From Megaleporinus macrocephalus (taxonomy: Eukaryota; Chordata; Actinopteri; Characiformes; Anostomidae): 64,000 bases of DNA. The notes under the pieces were generated by a model. It was not told the DNA's origin, did no database searches, and worked only from the letters and a program-made list of their open reading frames with translations. A program made the translations under genes and the position numbers. The stretch is from contig CM038710.1 in assembly GCA_021613375.1 (NCBI GenBank), forward strand, positions 25,194,667 to 25,258,666, written 5' to 3'. Shown piece after piece: positions 24,313-40,119 of this stretch. How positions within the stretch are numbered: position 1 is the first letter of the stretch; the number at the start of each line of letters is the position of its first letter.

Positions 24313-24464
24313 ATCATCGCTGTCTAAAAAAGAACTTTACAGCTGAGGCCAAAATGATCTTGACTTTCAGTTGATCCATTCCTCATGAAACTTTCACAGC
24401 TGTCTTGTCATAGAAAAATGAAAATCATCAAAAATTGAGATGTTTTTATCTGGACAGTGACAAT
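24313..24464. mobile_element. Small inverted-repeat element (MITE), internally deleted copy
   Basis: Ends matching the terminal repeat of the better copy at 47934-48171 (left TCATCGCTGTC, right GGACAGTGACAA). The interior also matches in part, but it is only about 150 bp long. Confidence 0.6.
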
Positions 24465-24469
24465 CAGCA

Positions 24470-24860
24470 AGAAAATCAGGCTCCACTCTTTCTTCAGATC
24501 TGAAAAATCCACAGGTGTTGCTGTCCATCGTTCCACTGAGAAACAACTCAACACCATGGGTCTGAAAGGATGTGTGGCTGTCAAAATCTCAATCACAACA
24601 GAAATTTTCAAATCAAGCAATAAAGCAGCTGCTGTTCTCAGAACAATAAACTGACCACTCCACAGTCCAGACCCCAACATCGCTGAATGTGTTTGGGATT
24701 GTATTAATCAGGAGGAGAAGAAAATGTAGATCTCTGAGAAACTGAAACCAGGTATCCTGAAAAGAATGAACACTGAAATGAAAGCAAAGAGTGGACACAA
24801 AATATTGTTGTTGAGGCTTTTGTGTGATTTTCAGTTAAATATATGCTTTCTACTTTTTTT
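24470..24860 (+). pseudogene. Decayed Tc1-like transposase with central deletion
   Basis: One frame resembles the Tc1 helix-turn-helix DNA-binding region (TGVAVHRST...GLKGCVAVK, about 24505-24600). After a stop the sequence continues as a degenerate C-terminal motif (HSPDPNIAECVWDC, about 24665-24710, like the SPDLNPIE-type Tc1 motif). The catalytic core between them is missing. Family assignment is from motif recall. Confidence 0.55.
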
Positions 24861-25989
24861 TTTTACTAATGATGAAAAATATACATACACATTGACTAGT
24901 ATTTATCATGAACTCTGAATGCAGACGAGATGAATAAAAAACGGTCTCCGACTTCTGCATAGTGCTGTAAATGTACACAAACAAAATATATCAAAGTAAC
25001 CGAATACTTGCTTGGGCTGCTGTGCATTAGACTGCTGTGAATTATTCTCTTTGCCAGAGTCTCTTTAAAAGCTTTTTCTTTTTTTTGCATGGGTTCATGC
25101 CATTTACAATGTTCCGTTCGTCACCATTAGGACACATTCAGAACCATATAAAAACATATGGCTATATTTGCGCTGTTGAACATTGTTGGACTGGTCAAAT
25201 GCCTTGTGACCTCCATGTGGCTCTATGTAAGCACAAAAAGGCACCATAACAGAATACAAACATAGCTCACTGCTGACATTTTTCGTTGCAGTAATTATAG
25301 AGAAAAAGAACAGCGCAGGCTTCAGTCTGAGTGAATCTGATCCAAAAAAGCGGGCATTCTAAAATGAATTCAATGTCATCTTTCACAGTGAATTCATTTT
25401 GCAAGGCCCAGTCAAAGTAATGACAAATCTAGCACAACTAATGTTTTATATGTAACATTTGCTTCAGTGTTTCTCTAAACTGCAGGTAGCCTTCTCACAA
25501 GTTGACAGATGCTTGTGAACTGGCTGGTGATGCCATTATTTTAAGAGGTTTAACTCCAGGTGTACAATGTTTCCACACAGCAAAATCCTCAGCAATAAAT
25601 TAACCCCACAGTGCTGGTCTGGTCTCCAATGCAGACTGTTACACAGGTCTCCAATGTACACTGCAGATGTTGAACCTATGGTAAAAAGAAAAAGTGTTTC
25701 TGTCTTCCGCAAGGCTCACGGAGGCCAAGAACATCATCTTGAAGTGCTTGCATGCGCGGGGAACCTTTTGTGGGCGATACCCCATGCCATGCATCTGAAG
25801 CAGGCCACAGAAGATGATGCAGGGTCATGCCCTACCTCCAAAATAATGTATTGGGTAATGATAACCAAATGAGTTAATGTAAATAGTAGACCTTCCTAAC
25901 TCGTAGCGCCATTCTTAATATTAAACGATAAGAGCTTATCACCAGGACATACTGAACATACTGAGACAACTGAACAAAACACCTGCAAC

Positions 25990-26085
25990 TTGCAGTGTAT
26001 GCCCTTTAGAAAGATGGTTCTTCAAGAGTTCTTTATTAAAGGCAGTGATTCCATTTAAAACAATGGTTCTTCAGGCTGATGGAGA
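25990..26085. repeat. Fish 'ggttctt' dispersed repeat, fragment
   Basis: Contains AAGATGGTTCTTCAAG, AGTTCTTTATTAAAGG and ACAATGGTTCTTCAGG, like the unit near 56.0 kb. I recall this as an abundant fish repeat; its class is not certain. Confidence 0.5.
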
Positions 26086-26109
26086 ATGTGTTACGTATGG
26101 TTCTATACT

Positions 26110-26250
26110 GAACCCATGTTTCAGTTTTTGACACTGAACTTGAAAATACCTGTTGTTTACATTGTGTGTAAATGTCATGATGAACAATCAAAAGAAATGG
26201 GCCAAAATTACACATCAAATTACACATTAAAAGTAAAGTATGTTTTTTCC
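26110..26250 (-). repeat. Partial copy of the 47.9-kb MITE family
   Basis: Reverse complement shares several blocks with 47995-48095: TACTTTTAATG, a TTTCTTTTGATTG / TTTCTATTGGTC region, TCAT-ATGA, and ACACAATGTAAAC. Ends are not preserved. Confidence 0.45.
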
Positions 26251-26759
26251 TTCTGTTCTCCACCATTCTAAAGTATTTTCTACATATACACTACAGTGCA
26301 AAATGATTAAAATAGCTTTTATCTGATCAATAAGTGCATTAAGAACACCAGATATCATTAGTACAGCTGTAAATAAACATAAATATGATATACAGTAGCA
26401 TAAATATCTTAGTCTGAAAGTAGTAGGTAATATCTTGAGCTCCAGTTTAAAGAACAAAGTTTAGTTCCAGATTTCTCCTTGACGCCCCAGACATTGTATG
26501 GATTCCATCACCAGAAATCTTGATTTAGTATAATGAAGTACTGAATAGTTAAAGCAGGTACTAAATGATAACTGCAAATAATGCTGTGTTTTTTCCACAA
26601 GGAAAAGCAAACAAAAAAGTTTCTCGGTGATGTATCATTTTTTAGGAGTTATTTCTGAGGAAATTAGATATAAGATAGTCCACTTGCACATAGAAGAGCT
26701 AAATCAAAGGAAAATGTGGAAAAAACAAGAGTTGAAAATATGGGATTCCTAACAACCTT

Positions 26760-26990
26760 GCAAGACTGCCAACACGGTCCCTGTCATATAAACAGAACTT
26801 AAATCTTTCATTGTGGAAAGAGAGGAGACAAATAAAGCTTCACTCCAAACAAAAAAAGAAAATGAGAAAAAATAAGCAGCTGTCGATGTCCTGAGGACAT
26901 TGGGCTGACTACCCCAGAGCCCAGGCCTTACCTCAATGAATATGTTTGGACTTGCTTGGATTGTGAAAAGCAGAAAATGCAACCAACTTC
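26760..26990 (+). pseudogene. Second fragment of the same Tc1-like element
   Basis: Nucleotides around 26876-26985 align by eye with 24620-24730 (shared AAGCAGCTG, CTGAC, CAGAGCCCAG-type, TGTTTGG blocks), including the degenerate C-terminal motif region. No open frame remains. Confidence 0.45.
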
Positions 26991-27605
26991 TAAGAATGAA
27001 CTTATAAATAAACTATCTTTCAGGTTTCTTTGAAGAATGAAATTATAGAAATTAAAGTAATAGAAATTAAGAAGTAATAGAAATTTAAAAAATGAATACT
27101 AGCAATGCTTTCTGAAAAAGTGTTCCAAGGAAACTTAAGGTTTTTGACTTCACGCTGAACCCTGATTGTTAGGACATACGCCTGAAAACCATGTACATGT
27201 TCAGTATTATTAAAATGTGACATATAAACCAAAGGAGAATGTTTTGTTTATTATAAAACAAACATGAAAAATAGGCAAACGTCCTCTATTGGCCACCATT
27301 GTCATACTACGATGAAGTCATATGGTTGGAGTCAGTCCTATGGAAAATAAGACAATCAACAAAGTTTACAAGAGAGTACAGTCACGCTGTAGCTAAAGTT
27401 GGAAAGGCTGAATGATATATTAGAGTTAAATGAGATATTTAGTTTGCTGTTCCTCGCTCAGAGGACAAGAGAGTGAACAAACAACTTTTTTAAAGAAATA
27501 TTTGCTTGTTTTATACAATATTTATTTATTTATACATATTGGGGCCTACATGTCTTAATAGTCAAAGTTCCTTTGAAAGTGGTGTTTACTGTTGATGGAG
27601 CAGAT

Positions 27606-27862
27606 GTGTTACATTACATTGCTTATTAAAACCAGACTCTGAGGTGTACAGCAGCCTGTCAGTCTGTCTTCATCTGACAGCCGATGATTTTTGTGAACGA
27701 TGCCCAGGCAGCACAAAATAAAAGACATCAGATAACATACTTGGTTAAAGGCATTTTGATTAGTTTAGAGATTTTCCTGGGTAAGGAAGACTGAATTAAG
27801 ACAGACTAACTATCGGTTGTACACCTCAGAGTCTGGTTTTCACAAGCAGTCCAATGTAACAC
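27606..27862. mobile_element. Foldback / MITE-like element with long inverted repeats
   Basis: Arms 27606-27676 and 27792-27862 are near-complementary over about 70 bp: both contain, in opposite orientation, GTGTTACATT, AAAACCAGACTCTGAGGTG, TGTACA and AGTCTGTCTT. About 115 bp separates them. No transposase and no clear target duplication is seen. A non-autonomous DNA transposon is the simplest reading. Confidence 0.75.
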
Positions 27863-29799
27863 GGCTGCACCATTAACACAGCACAGCAAATACCACTGAT
27901 GCGGAACACTCTACGTTTGTGAAACTTGGCCCCTTAGCAAATGTCTCTTTTTTGTAATTTTCCTTCCACATTGCATCTGTTACAGGCGTCTATACGTATT
28001 CGGGTTTTGTGATGGTAGTGAGTTTAATGAAGCTTGCAGCCTACTTTTTGCCTGTGATCTGATTAAAGGATCAATAGGATCTAAATTGAAGTCTGTGATG
28101 GTGAGACCTGGTGGGGTCAACCTCTTCTGTGTTACATCCCATAGGTACATCAGTGGTGACTAATGTGTCAGTAGCTGCACTGGAACCCCTAAACGGTGAG
28201 TTCACCAATTATGGCCAAAAAATATGTATATGCATAATTTAATACGTGATAATTTAATACATAAAACAGTGGTCTTTGACTTTGACTTTGACTTTGGTTT
28301 GAGGTGGAATGGTTGATTGTAGAGAAATTTACCAGCCTGACTTTTCTTTACAGTGGTGGTGATAGGAACCAGGAGTCCCAGTTCCTGTCTGTATTCATTT
28401 TATATTCTATCCAAAAGGACCAGTGAATTTAAAGGTGTTTTGGTTTTTTACCTTGCTTGTTTGTCTTTTGATGATAATGGCACAAGTGTAGCCAAAGGGT
28501 AGCTGGGGTGGCCAATGGCATCCTGGAATGAAGTAAGGCCCCCTTATGGCCACCCCAGTCATGCAAAGTTGGACAGTCAACTACTACAGTCATTCAGCCA
28601 TCATTAGTAAACCATCAGTTATGCTTTGCCAATTAGTTATAAGAGTCTAAAGAGTCTAATAATAAGAGTATTTTGGTTTGATAGACTACTTTACTAAGCA
28701 AACAGACAAATGAACAGCCACTGGTTCCTGTCAGCAGTGCTGCTCTGTGAGCTATGTTATAAAGAAGACTTTGTGATGTTAAGATGATGCTATGATCTGT
28801 TAACATGTTTACTAATTACCTTTTACATTTGAATACATGCATGTTTTGTAGGTTAGCTGATACAGTGCTGTTTAGCTGTTTAATCATCAGACGGAAGTGT
28901 AACCTGTGGAGAGTGCAACCTTAGTATATTTCCTTACTGTTCATTTGATGCGCTGATAAAAGTGATGCATTGATTTTGCTTGCTTCAATAATGTCAGTAA
29001 TATCAATAATACCATCCTTTCCTTGTGAATGTCTTTAACTATGTCAACACAATTTTGTCCTTCAGTTTACTTCCAGCAGTAGTTGTACTGACATAATATT
29101 ATGATATGAGGAAATGATGTACAGATTTGATTATGAAAAAACAAGACATTAATACAGCAACACTATTTTTTCTCTTGACATCATGCCCAATAAAATCTTC
29201 TGATCTTACCTGTCCACCTCATTCTAAAGAGTTCAAGCTACACCCCTGGATAAAGGTAAATAGTGGTAAATGTGAAAAAAATAGTTTACCTTATGATGCC
29301 CTGCTGATATTATTGTGTTTAGGCCAAAATTGTAACTTTTATAAAAATTATAGTAACATAAGGTGTCAGGCATCATAACACATAGTCTGTCTCATGTAAT
29401 AACTTTTTGTGAGAGACCTTTTAAAGTTTTACATTCTATGGATGTTTGGTTCCTATCACCTCCATTGTGAATAGTGGGTACATACTAATTTTCACATTAG
29501 ATCCCGGAATGATCTTATTTGCTGAGTAAGCCTTTTATTTTGTAGCAATGTTTTAATAAACTCTGATGACTTGCCCTTTAACACACAGTGCAAACCAAAG
29601 GGTTAACATTTCAAATGAGTTTAGTATGTAGAAAATGACATTCACTTAAATTCATTTTTTCATTCATTTATTTCTCTTATGCCTTTAATTCAGCACATGA
29701 ATCAAATCATATCTGTTTAAGAACACAGCATCCTCCAGCGGGTAGATGTCTTCATTTAGCATCCCAATTATTTCGCTCAGGTCCAGGAGGAGGAGCATG

Positions 29800-30046
29800 A
29801 CACAGGAAGAAAGCGAGTTTTTTTCCGCCTGTATTCCGCGTCCTGCCCTATGATTGGCTAGCAGTGTTCCGCGTCCTGCGCTAAGATTGGCTTGCAGTTT
29901 ATTCTTGGGCGGCCCGTCGAATTCATAGCCAATCGAATCACAGGAGGGGCGGGACTTGTCGGAATATGGATAGGAAAAAAAACCCCAGGAAATCCACGGG
30001 AAATCTCAGCTAGTGGCTCCGTCGTCGCTGATGTTCGTACGCAGCC
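29800..30046 (+). promoter_or_regulatory. ppic: ppic promoter and 5'UTR with CCAAT boxes and GC box
   Basis: GC-rich TATA-less sequence. A 31-bp unit at 29834-29864 is repeated at 29867-29897 (period 33), each with ATTGG (CCAAT on the minus strand). A third CCAAT at 29929-29933 is on the plus strand, and a GC box GGGGCGGG is at 29946-29953. All three CCAAT boxes are followed, in their own direction, by nine bases and then GGACG or GGAGG. The arrangement is seen; binding by NF-Y or Sp1 is inference. The transcription start is not defined. Confidence 0.7.
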
Positions 30047-33039
<2,993 letters not shown>

Positions 33040-33138
33040 TCTGAGACTGGACTGAGATTAGAGCTGTTATATTGAATTCCAGATAAAACCAGCAGAAAGT
33101 AAAGGTTCAAATATTTATCTGTTTCAGTAACTAATAAA
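33040..33138 (+). other. ppic: ppic 3'UTR, minimum extent
   Basis: The first AATAAA after the stop is at 33133-33138. The true end is not determinable; other AATAAA hexamers occur further downstream. Confidence 0.5.
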
Positions 33139-33139
33139 T

Positions 33140-36100
33140 ATAGATATAAAGAGGCTTGTTAAATATTAAAATGAATACACATCTTGAACGTGAGGGGATA
33201 AAACACTACTAAGGATTTTAATGATCTCTACTTGTTATACCACTCGCTAAATTGCCTGTTACCAGCTGCTCACCTTAATTACTGCATTACAGCCTGAACT
33301 AGTAAACTTCAAACCAAAACACTATCTAGGCTATAATAATAAAAATATGTAAAATGCATCCAGACCTGACCTGTAGAAACTGAATAACATGTTGTAAAAC
33401 AAAAATCTTGACACAAAGAGATAATAATATTAAAACATGCTAAACACAAACTTAACAAGTTCCAAATAACATTTTACCAGTTCAGAGTTAATAACTGACA
33501 ACCATATCAGACTGTCAATCACTCTATAACTATTGGTGAATTTCCTAATATCTAAAAATGATATCAGCCAATATTATTGGTTCTCGAAATTTTTTTTTGT
33601 TTGTGGCACCATAAAGACAAGTTGGATCATGATATATTTAGAATAATTCATCATATGCCATTTAAAAGAAAAAAAATAGCCTATGTAATATCTTGTCTTT
33701 GGTTACAACACGTTTTTGTCATGTCTTTGGTTACAGCACTATGCAGCAGCAAGAGGAGAAAATTAAAATTAAACAATAATATCTTGTTTCACCTCCTCCT
33801 TCTACCATCCCTATCATAAATTGTGCTATGATTTCTGATTTGCATTTAATTTTAAATTGCCACTAGTTTCAGTAACCAGATGTTCATATCAGTTGGGGCC
33901 CATTTTTTTTTACTTCTCATTATTTAACTTCACTATTAAGTGGACTATGCACTATTTGAGGGGCTCCTCTAATTGATTTAAGTGTATTTCTGCATAAAAA
34001 CGAAACCATATCGCATACTAAATCTATGGTCACCAGCTCTTCTCTCTAGGATCTATTGTCCTATGGAGTTATTAAGACTAACATAACTGATCCAAGCAGT
34101 TAATGCCTTACCTTGATTATCTGAATAAAACTCTGTAGAATGATGACTGGCCAGGAGAAGGGGGTCAGTGGCTGTTGTACATAACCATTTGAAAGAATTA
34201 GCCTGTTAGAGGTTTATCTTGAACACTATAATCCAACTAGTCTAAAAGTGCCACTGTGTTAGCATCAGTATATTATATCAACAACTTTACAGTTGTGATT
34301 CAGTAGTTGAATAGTTTTTGTTAGACAGTCTAGAGGTTAACAGAGCAAATATCAACATAAAAAATATAGTGTTAGAACTGATGATGGATAGTTAGTTGCA
34401 GGGTTTTTGATTTGGACCCCTTGCAGTACCTCATTTCCTCTAGTAAAACCTGTAACAACATTAATACGTGCCAAATTTTCATAACCTACTTTTATTTTAT
34501 TATAGCTCCATAATTCAAACTAAGCCTGCAAGCTGTGAATATGAATAAAAGCAACATGACAACATACACTGTATGCAACAGTTTTGAAATGCTTTTTATG
34601 TAGAGTTGCATCTTGACTACAAAACAGTTTTGACCAAAGATGCATTAATTGGAATAAAAATATCTGTAGATTATGAAATTGTGAAGTTAGATATATACTG
34701 GCTTTAGGTTGTACTTTGTCCAGACTGATAGATAGGTGCACCCCGTCCAACACCTGGTGCACGTATCTTTTATGTCCCAGCTGTCGGAAACAAAACTTTG
34801 TGACTTTGAATATGCATTTTACCCTTTAAATTATGTGTAATTTTCATGATGAATGAACTAAGAGAAATAGGCCAAGATCACTTCTGGTTACCACAAATCT
34901 GATTACATTGACTTACCTTACTTGTAAAGTAAGGTAGCTTTTAGAAACATTAAACTCTTCAGACGTCTGCTTCCATTCATCACCTCTGTGAAAAAATGTT
35001 AAGTTTTACATCGACAGCATTAAATTAAGCAGCCATTTTTGGTGGATTTCCCCTTTAAGAAGCCTAAACACCACATGCAAAAAAAGCTACAGTCTAATCA
35101 AAGTACGTTTTTCATAAAATATACGTTACACCTTGTCAGAATAATACATATCTAGAGAGCTGTATATTTTATTCAAAATATATGCTTTAAATGTGTTAAA
35201 GTGATAGAAAACACAGCTAATGCACAACTAATGGCTAGCTTTTTGGATGCATTTGGTGCATTTCAGATCATGTATGACTGCATGTATTTGTTTTTATTCA
35301 GCTAAAATTGATAAAACATATCATTTGTTCAAAACACTTACCGTACTGGTCCTAACAATATGCATACACTCTCATATGTGCCAAATATTTATATTTAGCT
35401 GCCAAATAGGTATATTCTGAAGTAGAAGTCACTGCGCTCAGGGCTTAACAAAGCAGCTCAAAATCAATCTTTCTTTTTTTGGGATGTTTGCCAAAACCAT
35501 TTTACACTTAAAGTCTTGAGTGATGTTAGTTATTGAGTCAAAGTAAAAATAGTTTGGTCATTTAAAGAAGTTTGCTAACGGGGTTGTTGGCAGAATTAAA
35601 CCTTATTGTAAAGCAAACAGAACATGTTTATTATATAACAAATTGGAATAAAAATCATAATGTTTATCCTCTTTTTAAAAGCCCATAATATGGATAGCTG
35701 AAATGCTCTGGCTAACACAAATAATTTATCTTATATTAGTCCTGAAGGTTTCATTCTAAGGGATGAATAAGGATGGTAAAATGGTCATGTAAAAATAATT
35801 GTGGCACATAAAACCACACAAATTTAGAAATTGACTTCAAGGACAAAAAATAAATACAAAATGACTGTTGACAGGTGTCCTTGTTTTACTTATTCTAAAC
35901 TGAAATTATTGTGTTTATTATGCAATTTAAAGGTTTTTATTTAAATTGTATGCATATGTTAATATATTTACTTTTTTTGGTCACATGGAATCATATTTCA
36001 AACTGACCTTTGTTGGTAACTGCTTTATTTCTTGAGAACACAAACTTTAAATATCTAAAATAAAGAGTTTCACTCTACGTGTGTTCCTGTTTCATGATTG

Positions 36101-39100
36101 TGTTATGTACCACATTATTAAAATGCTAACTGAAGCAATTGTTCTACAAATAAGTATTTCTTTGTCAGTAGTGAAAACAGAAAACATTTCTCAGCAAATG
36201 TATTTTTTGTCCAACATCTAAGCCTTTGAAAATACTGGGTAGATGGAATCTGAGTTTTATCACAGTTTACTATATTCTCTGTAAAATATAGACTTTAAAT
36301 AAATAATACAGTTTTAAGATGTTGAACTGTAACATAAAACACTATTTGTAGCGACGTAACTTTGTTAAAAACATCAGTGCTTTGTTAGCTGTACATAACT
36401 TACAGGTGAATCTCTAAGTTTTGCATTCATTCTAATAATAAAAACATGAAGTTATAACAAATGTATATATTAAGAGTTTCATTTTTAAAAAGTGGAAAAT
36501 TTATTTGGAATAGGAAGTTTGTGGGAAAAGGTTTGCTTTTTATTTAAACCTACAATCCACATTATAAATCTAAATCTATTTGAAATGAAAGCGAACTTGT
36601 GTTATTTACAATGTTAAGACCTGTATACAAAACTTGGATACCTCACATTGAAATATGTGTTCAGATGACACTAGATGATTTGACCTACTGATCAGAGGCT
36701 TGTGATGTCCATGCCAGCTCCAGTGCACAATATTAAGAAATGCATTTAAATATTCTAAATATTTTACATTTTAGTCGAATTGTTATGCTACCACAGTTTA
36801 TAATGAAAAATATTGTATTGAATTGGAAAAGAAAACAAAACAGAAACATTTCACTAGTAGTTTTTGGGAACTACTGAAACAGGTGACCTGGAAACTGGAA
36901 ATGATTTTTGTATTGTTATAAGGACCTTAATGATTGAGCACAATGATGATTAAGCAGTTACACAACAACAATATAAAGGGCTACAGTGACCTGTTGTTTG
37001 CCTAATAGCGAACCCATTTTGATAATTTGTAGTGAAAATAAGTTACCACATCCTCTACAGACTGTACACCTACTATCAACAACGTATAGCATGAACAAAA
37101 AGTGGTGATTATTGCTTTTAGAAAGAAGCCATTTATATGTGTCTGCAAACACATTGTTCGCGTAAAAATCTTAAAATCTTTAGAGCATTCACTGAAGCTT
37201 GTGGCTCAGACAGACCCTATGACAATTTCATTGGTGGAATAAAAATTGTCATTGTTTGAGATTTCAGTTTAAAACACATCAAGTTACTCCCACTATTCCA
37301 TCAAGAAACACTCTGGAGTGGAGGCTCTAACAAGTCAAGCAAGAAGTGGATGTCTGAAAAGGGCTGAAAATGGCCAAGAGGTTCTGAGGGAGATACAGAG
37401 CTGGTTTGGAATATAGCACTGAATCAATGGAGGACCTGTTCTGAGCCGGAGCTGTGTCCGGCGTGGGCCTGCTGGAGGATGTGAGGGGGATGACAGGCTT
37501 CATTACCAGCAGAGCTGGGCTGTGTGGATGGGGTCCCTCAGGAGCCCTGCTGCTGGATGATGGGACAGTTTGCTGGAAAGGTCAAGAGCAGACAAATCAG
37601 CCTCGCAGAAACCATCTTAAACTGCCGCTGATAGAGCCAGGCCTGGAGCTTTACGCCTTGTCTATATGGCTCATCTACCTTTCAGAAATTGTAGAGAAAC
37701 TGCCTGTAGTGTATATTTATTACACACCAAGGAAACACCTACAGTGTATTTCTCGTGCTTTTTAAGGAATTCTGGGCACTATAGGAGAATTTTCCATAGA
37801 TATTATGGCATGAAATATTTTTGGCTGAACAACAAAATGAGTACTCCCTTTTTACAAAGGAGTGCTAGTTTTTACTTTATGAGATATACTGTAATATTTT
37901 AGTACATTTCCGTTTATATAAAAAATTATTTGTCTCACTGACAGTTAAACAGAGAACTATTTAGGTTTTTCTTCTTTTCTCTTCTTTTTTTCTTTACTTT
38001 TCTTTTCTGTATGGACCCCATATATATATATATATACCTATGCATGAGGACTAAAACAAGATCAAAGCTTTAAGTACTGTTATTCTGTCATCTATGGTTG
38101 TTAGAGGTGTTTTTCAACACCTAAAATAAAGATTTAGCATTTATTGTAATTCAATTTATTTGAATGAAGATGAATGAGAGCTTTGAAACATAGGTAATTG
38201 TTGCGTCCTATGAGACGCATGGCATGATGTTTCTTGCAGTGTCTTTGTTGATAAGCTGATGAAACATAAGATTCTTCGTGTCTTGCCACTGACAAGGGAA
38301 TCATTTACAGATCTCCTTTCAGTTTCTGCCATATTGACTACCCAGTAATGACAGTGTCTAACCCTGTTATACTCTGACAATTATCACCAAGTGCTCCCCG
38401 TCCTCCAAGCCTTCACAATTAGGCCCTGGATTATCATATTGACATATCTGACGCACTTTGGACAGCCTTGTGAACAGATGGTAAGAACAGCTACTATTCA
38501 AGGTGCACTGATCTGAGGTGCTGTAGTCGCCTGTTATATTTCTATTAGGTAAATGATTAAAATAAGGATATTTTACTTGGGTGTCAGAATAGATTTGTTT
38601 TTGCATGGCAGCCATATAGATGACACTGGTCTGCTATACCTTATATCTCCAATATCGCTAATCGGTCATTTTTAAATGGTTAAGGTGTAAACAAACTTAT
38701 TCAGGGTGGTTTGCTGTGAAATGTGCCATTCTACAGAAACTTGCGGAGTCAGAATTATTTACAGTGGTGATGACTGGAACCAGACACCTACATTTAAAAG
38801 CTCTTTAAGCTCCCTCACAAAAAGTGAGATAAAAAAAACCTGAAATAAAAAAAAATATGGAGGGTCGTATATTTTGGGCATTGTGTAACAAAGTAGTTTT
38901 ACCATTTTACCTTTATTTTACCATCTTTCCGTATAAAACCATATAAAAAGACATGTGTAGGTTGAGTAGTCGTGTTGGAAAGGAAATAATATCACTATAT
39001 TGTGTTGTAGTTACTGTGTCCTCTGGTTCCTTCTGCGTTCTAAAAATTATAACTCGGTAACGCTACAGTACACTAATTATCGTCAAACTGCTGTGAACAG

Positions 39101-40100
39101 TTTGTGGAATTCCGCTTTAACTGCAAAATATACACAACATAGCTGTATGCAAAAGTTTTACAACCAATTTTTTAAGATGGTGCAACTTGTTAAACTCACC
39201 AAAAAATGGGGGCAACACATCACCAGAAAGTTTTGGTGTCAACCCCTATCATGAAATGCACAGTCCTTCCTCATCAATGTCAGCATTAACAGCTGTTTAC
39301 TTATCAGTCTAGTAGTAACTTCATGCCTTCATACGCACCATGAGCATTTCCAATGGTGGAAAACAAAGGCAGTGTTTTGCTTCTATCTATATCACTTCTT
39401 TATTCGCTGCAAAGTGTGTTTTCTTGCCGAAAACAGTCAGCAGTGATGATAATTATAAAACAACATTAGGCAGTGCTGCTTCTTTATCCTCTCATGTTGG
39501 ACTGATTTGACTCAACGCAACAGTGACTCACTATTACCCTATTACACTTGAAGTACAAAGTGGTATAATGAGAAAGCACAGGCTGGAGCTAGCTGGTTAG
39601 CATGCTAACTTCAGTAAATATCACATGATACATAGACATCTTTTACAAACAGATGATAATTTGTAATGTTTTAAACTAAAGATTTTACAAACTGAACTTG
39701 TAACACATCATATACATAACATAACACATTTAAACATGTCATTTTCTTCAAATTTAAAGGTGCAATTTTTTTTTTATTTTACTATTTTTTGCTGAATTTA
39801 GCATAATGGGATGAAATAAGATCAAATGTGCCATACCTTTACTTTATTTCCAAATTCACATTTCTAATCTAAATTTATTTTGATTAAAACATTTGCAGTC
39901 AGGTGAATAGCATAAGACTGTATATTTTGACTTTCAAGAAATAAGGGGCTCGGAAAGTCTTGGCTAAGATTTTAATAGCAATAGGCTTTAGTTTATAGCA
40001 TCTCTTCACCACAGTGGTAAAAGGGGCTTGTGGTCATATGCTGACTCTTAGAGGTATGTATACACATAAAGGTGAAAAACATGCTGCAAACAGCTATAAA
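33140..40100. other. Intergenic, AT-rich, no gene seen
   Basis: Contains a decayed MITE-family fragment (about 34790-34900), a short TA run near 38024, dispersed repeat copy B, and otherwise unstructured AT-rich sequence. Open frames are short and match nothing I recognise. Confidence 0.75.
39130..39640 (+). repeat. Dispersed repeat copy B
   Basis: Related to copies A and C through GACTCACTATTACCC, AAGTACAAAGTGGTAT and GCTAGCTGGTTAGC blocks; also AAACTC and CAAC-TTG blocks near 39180-39200 resemble 31616-31640. More diverged than the A/C pair. Confidence 0.5.
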
Positions 40101-40119
40101 CTGAACTGAAACAAGGTTC

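Larger units (their letters stand above)
22450..29800. other. Spacer between divergent prdm6 and ppic
   Basis: No gene supported. It contains microsatellites (22.8-23.3 kb), a candidate regulatory block (23.46-23.80 kb), a small inverted-repeat element and Tc1-like remnants (24.3-24.85 and about 26.76-26.99 kb), a 'ggttctt' repeat (about 26.0 kb), a foldback element (27.6-27.86 kb) and a CTTTGA short tandem repeat near 28272. The rest is AT-rich and featureless to me. Confidence 0.8.
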
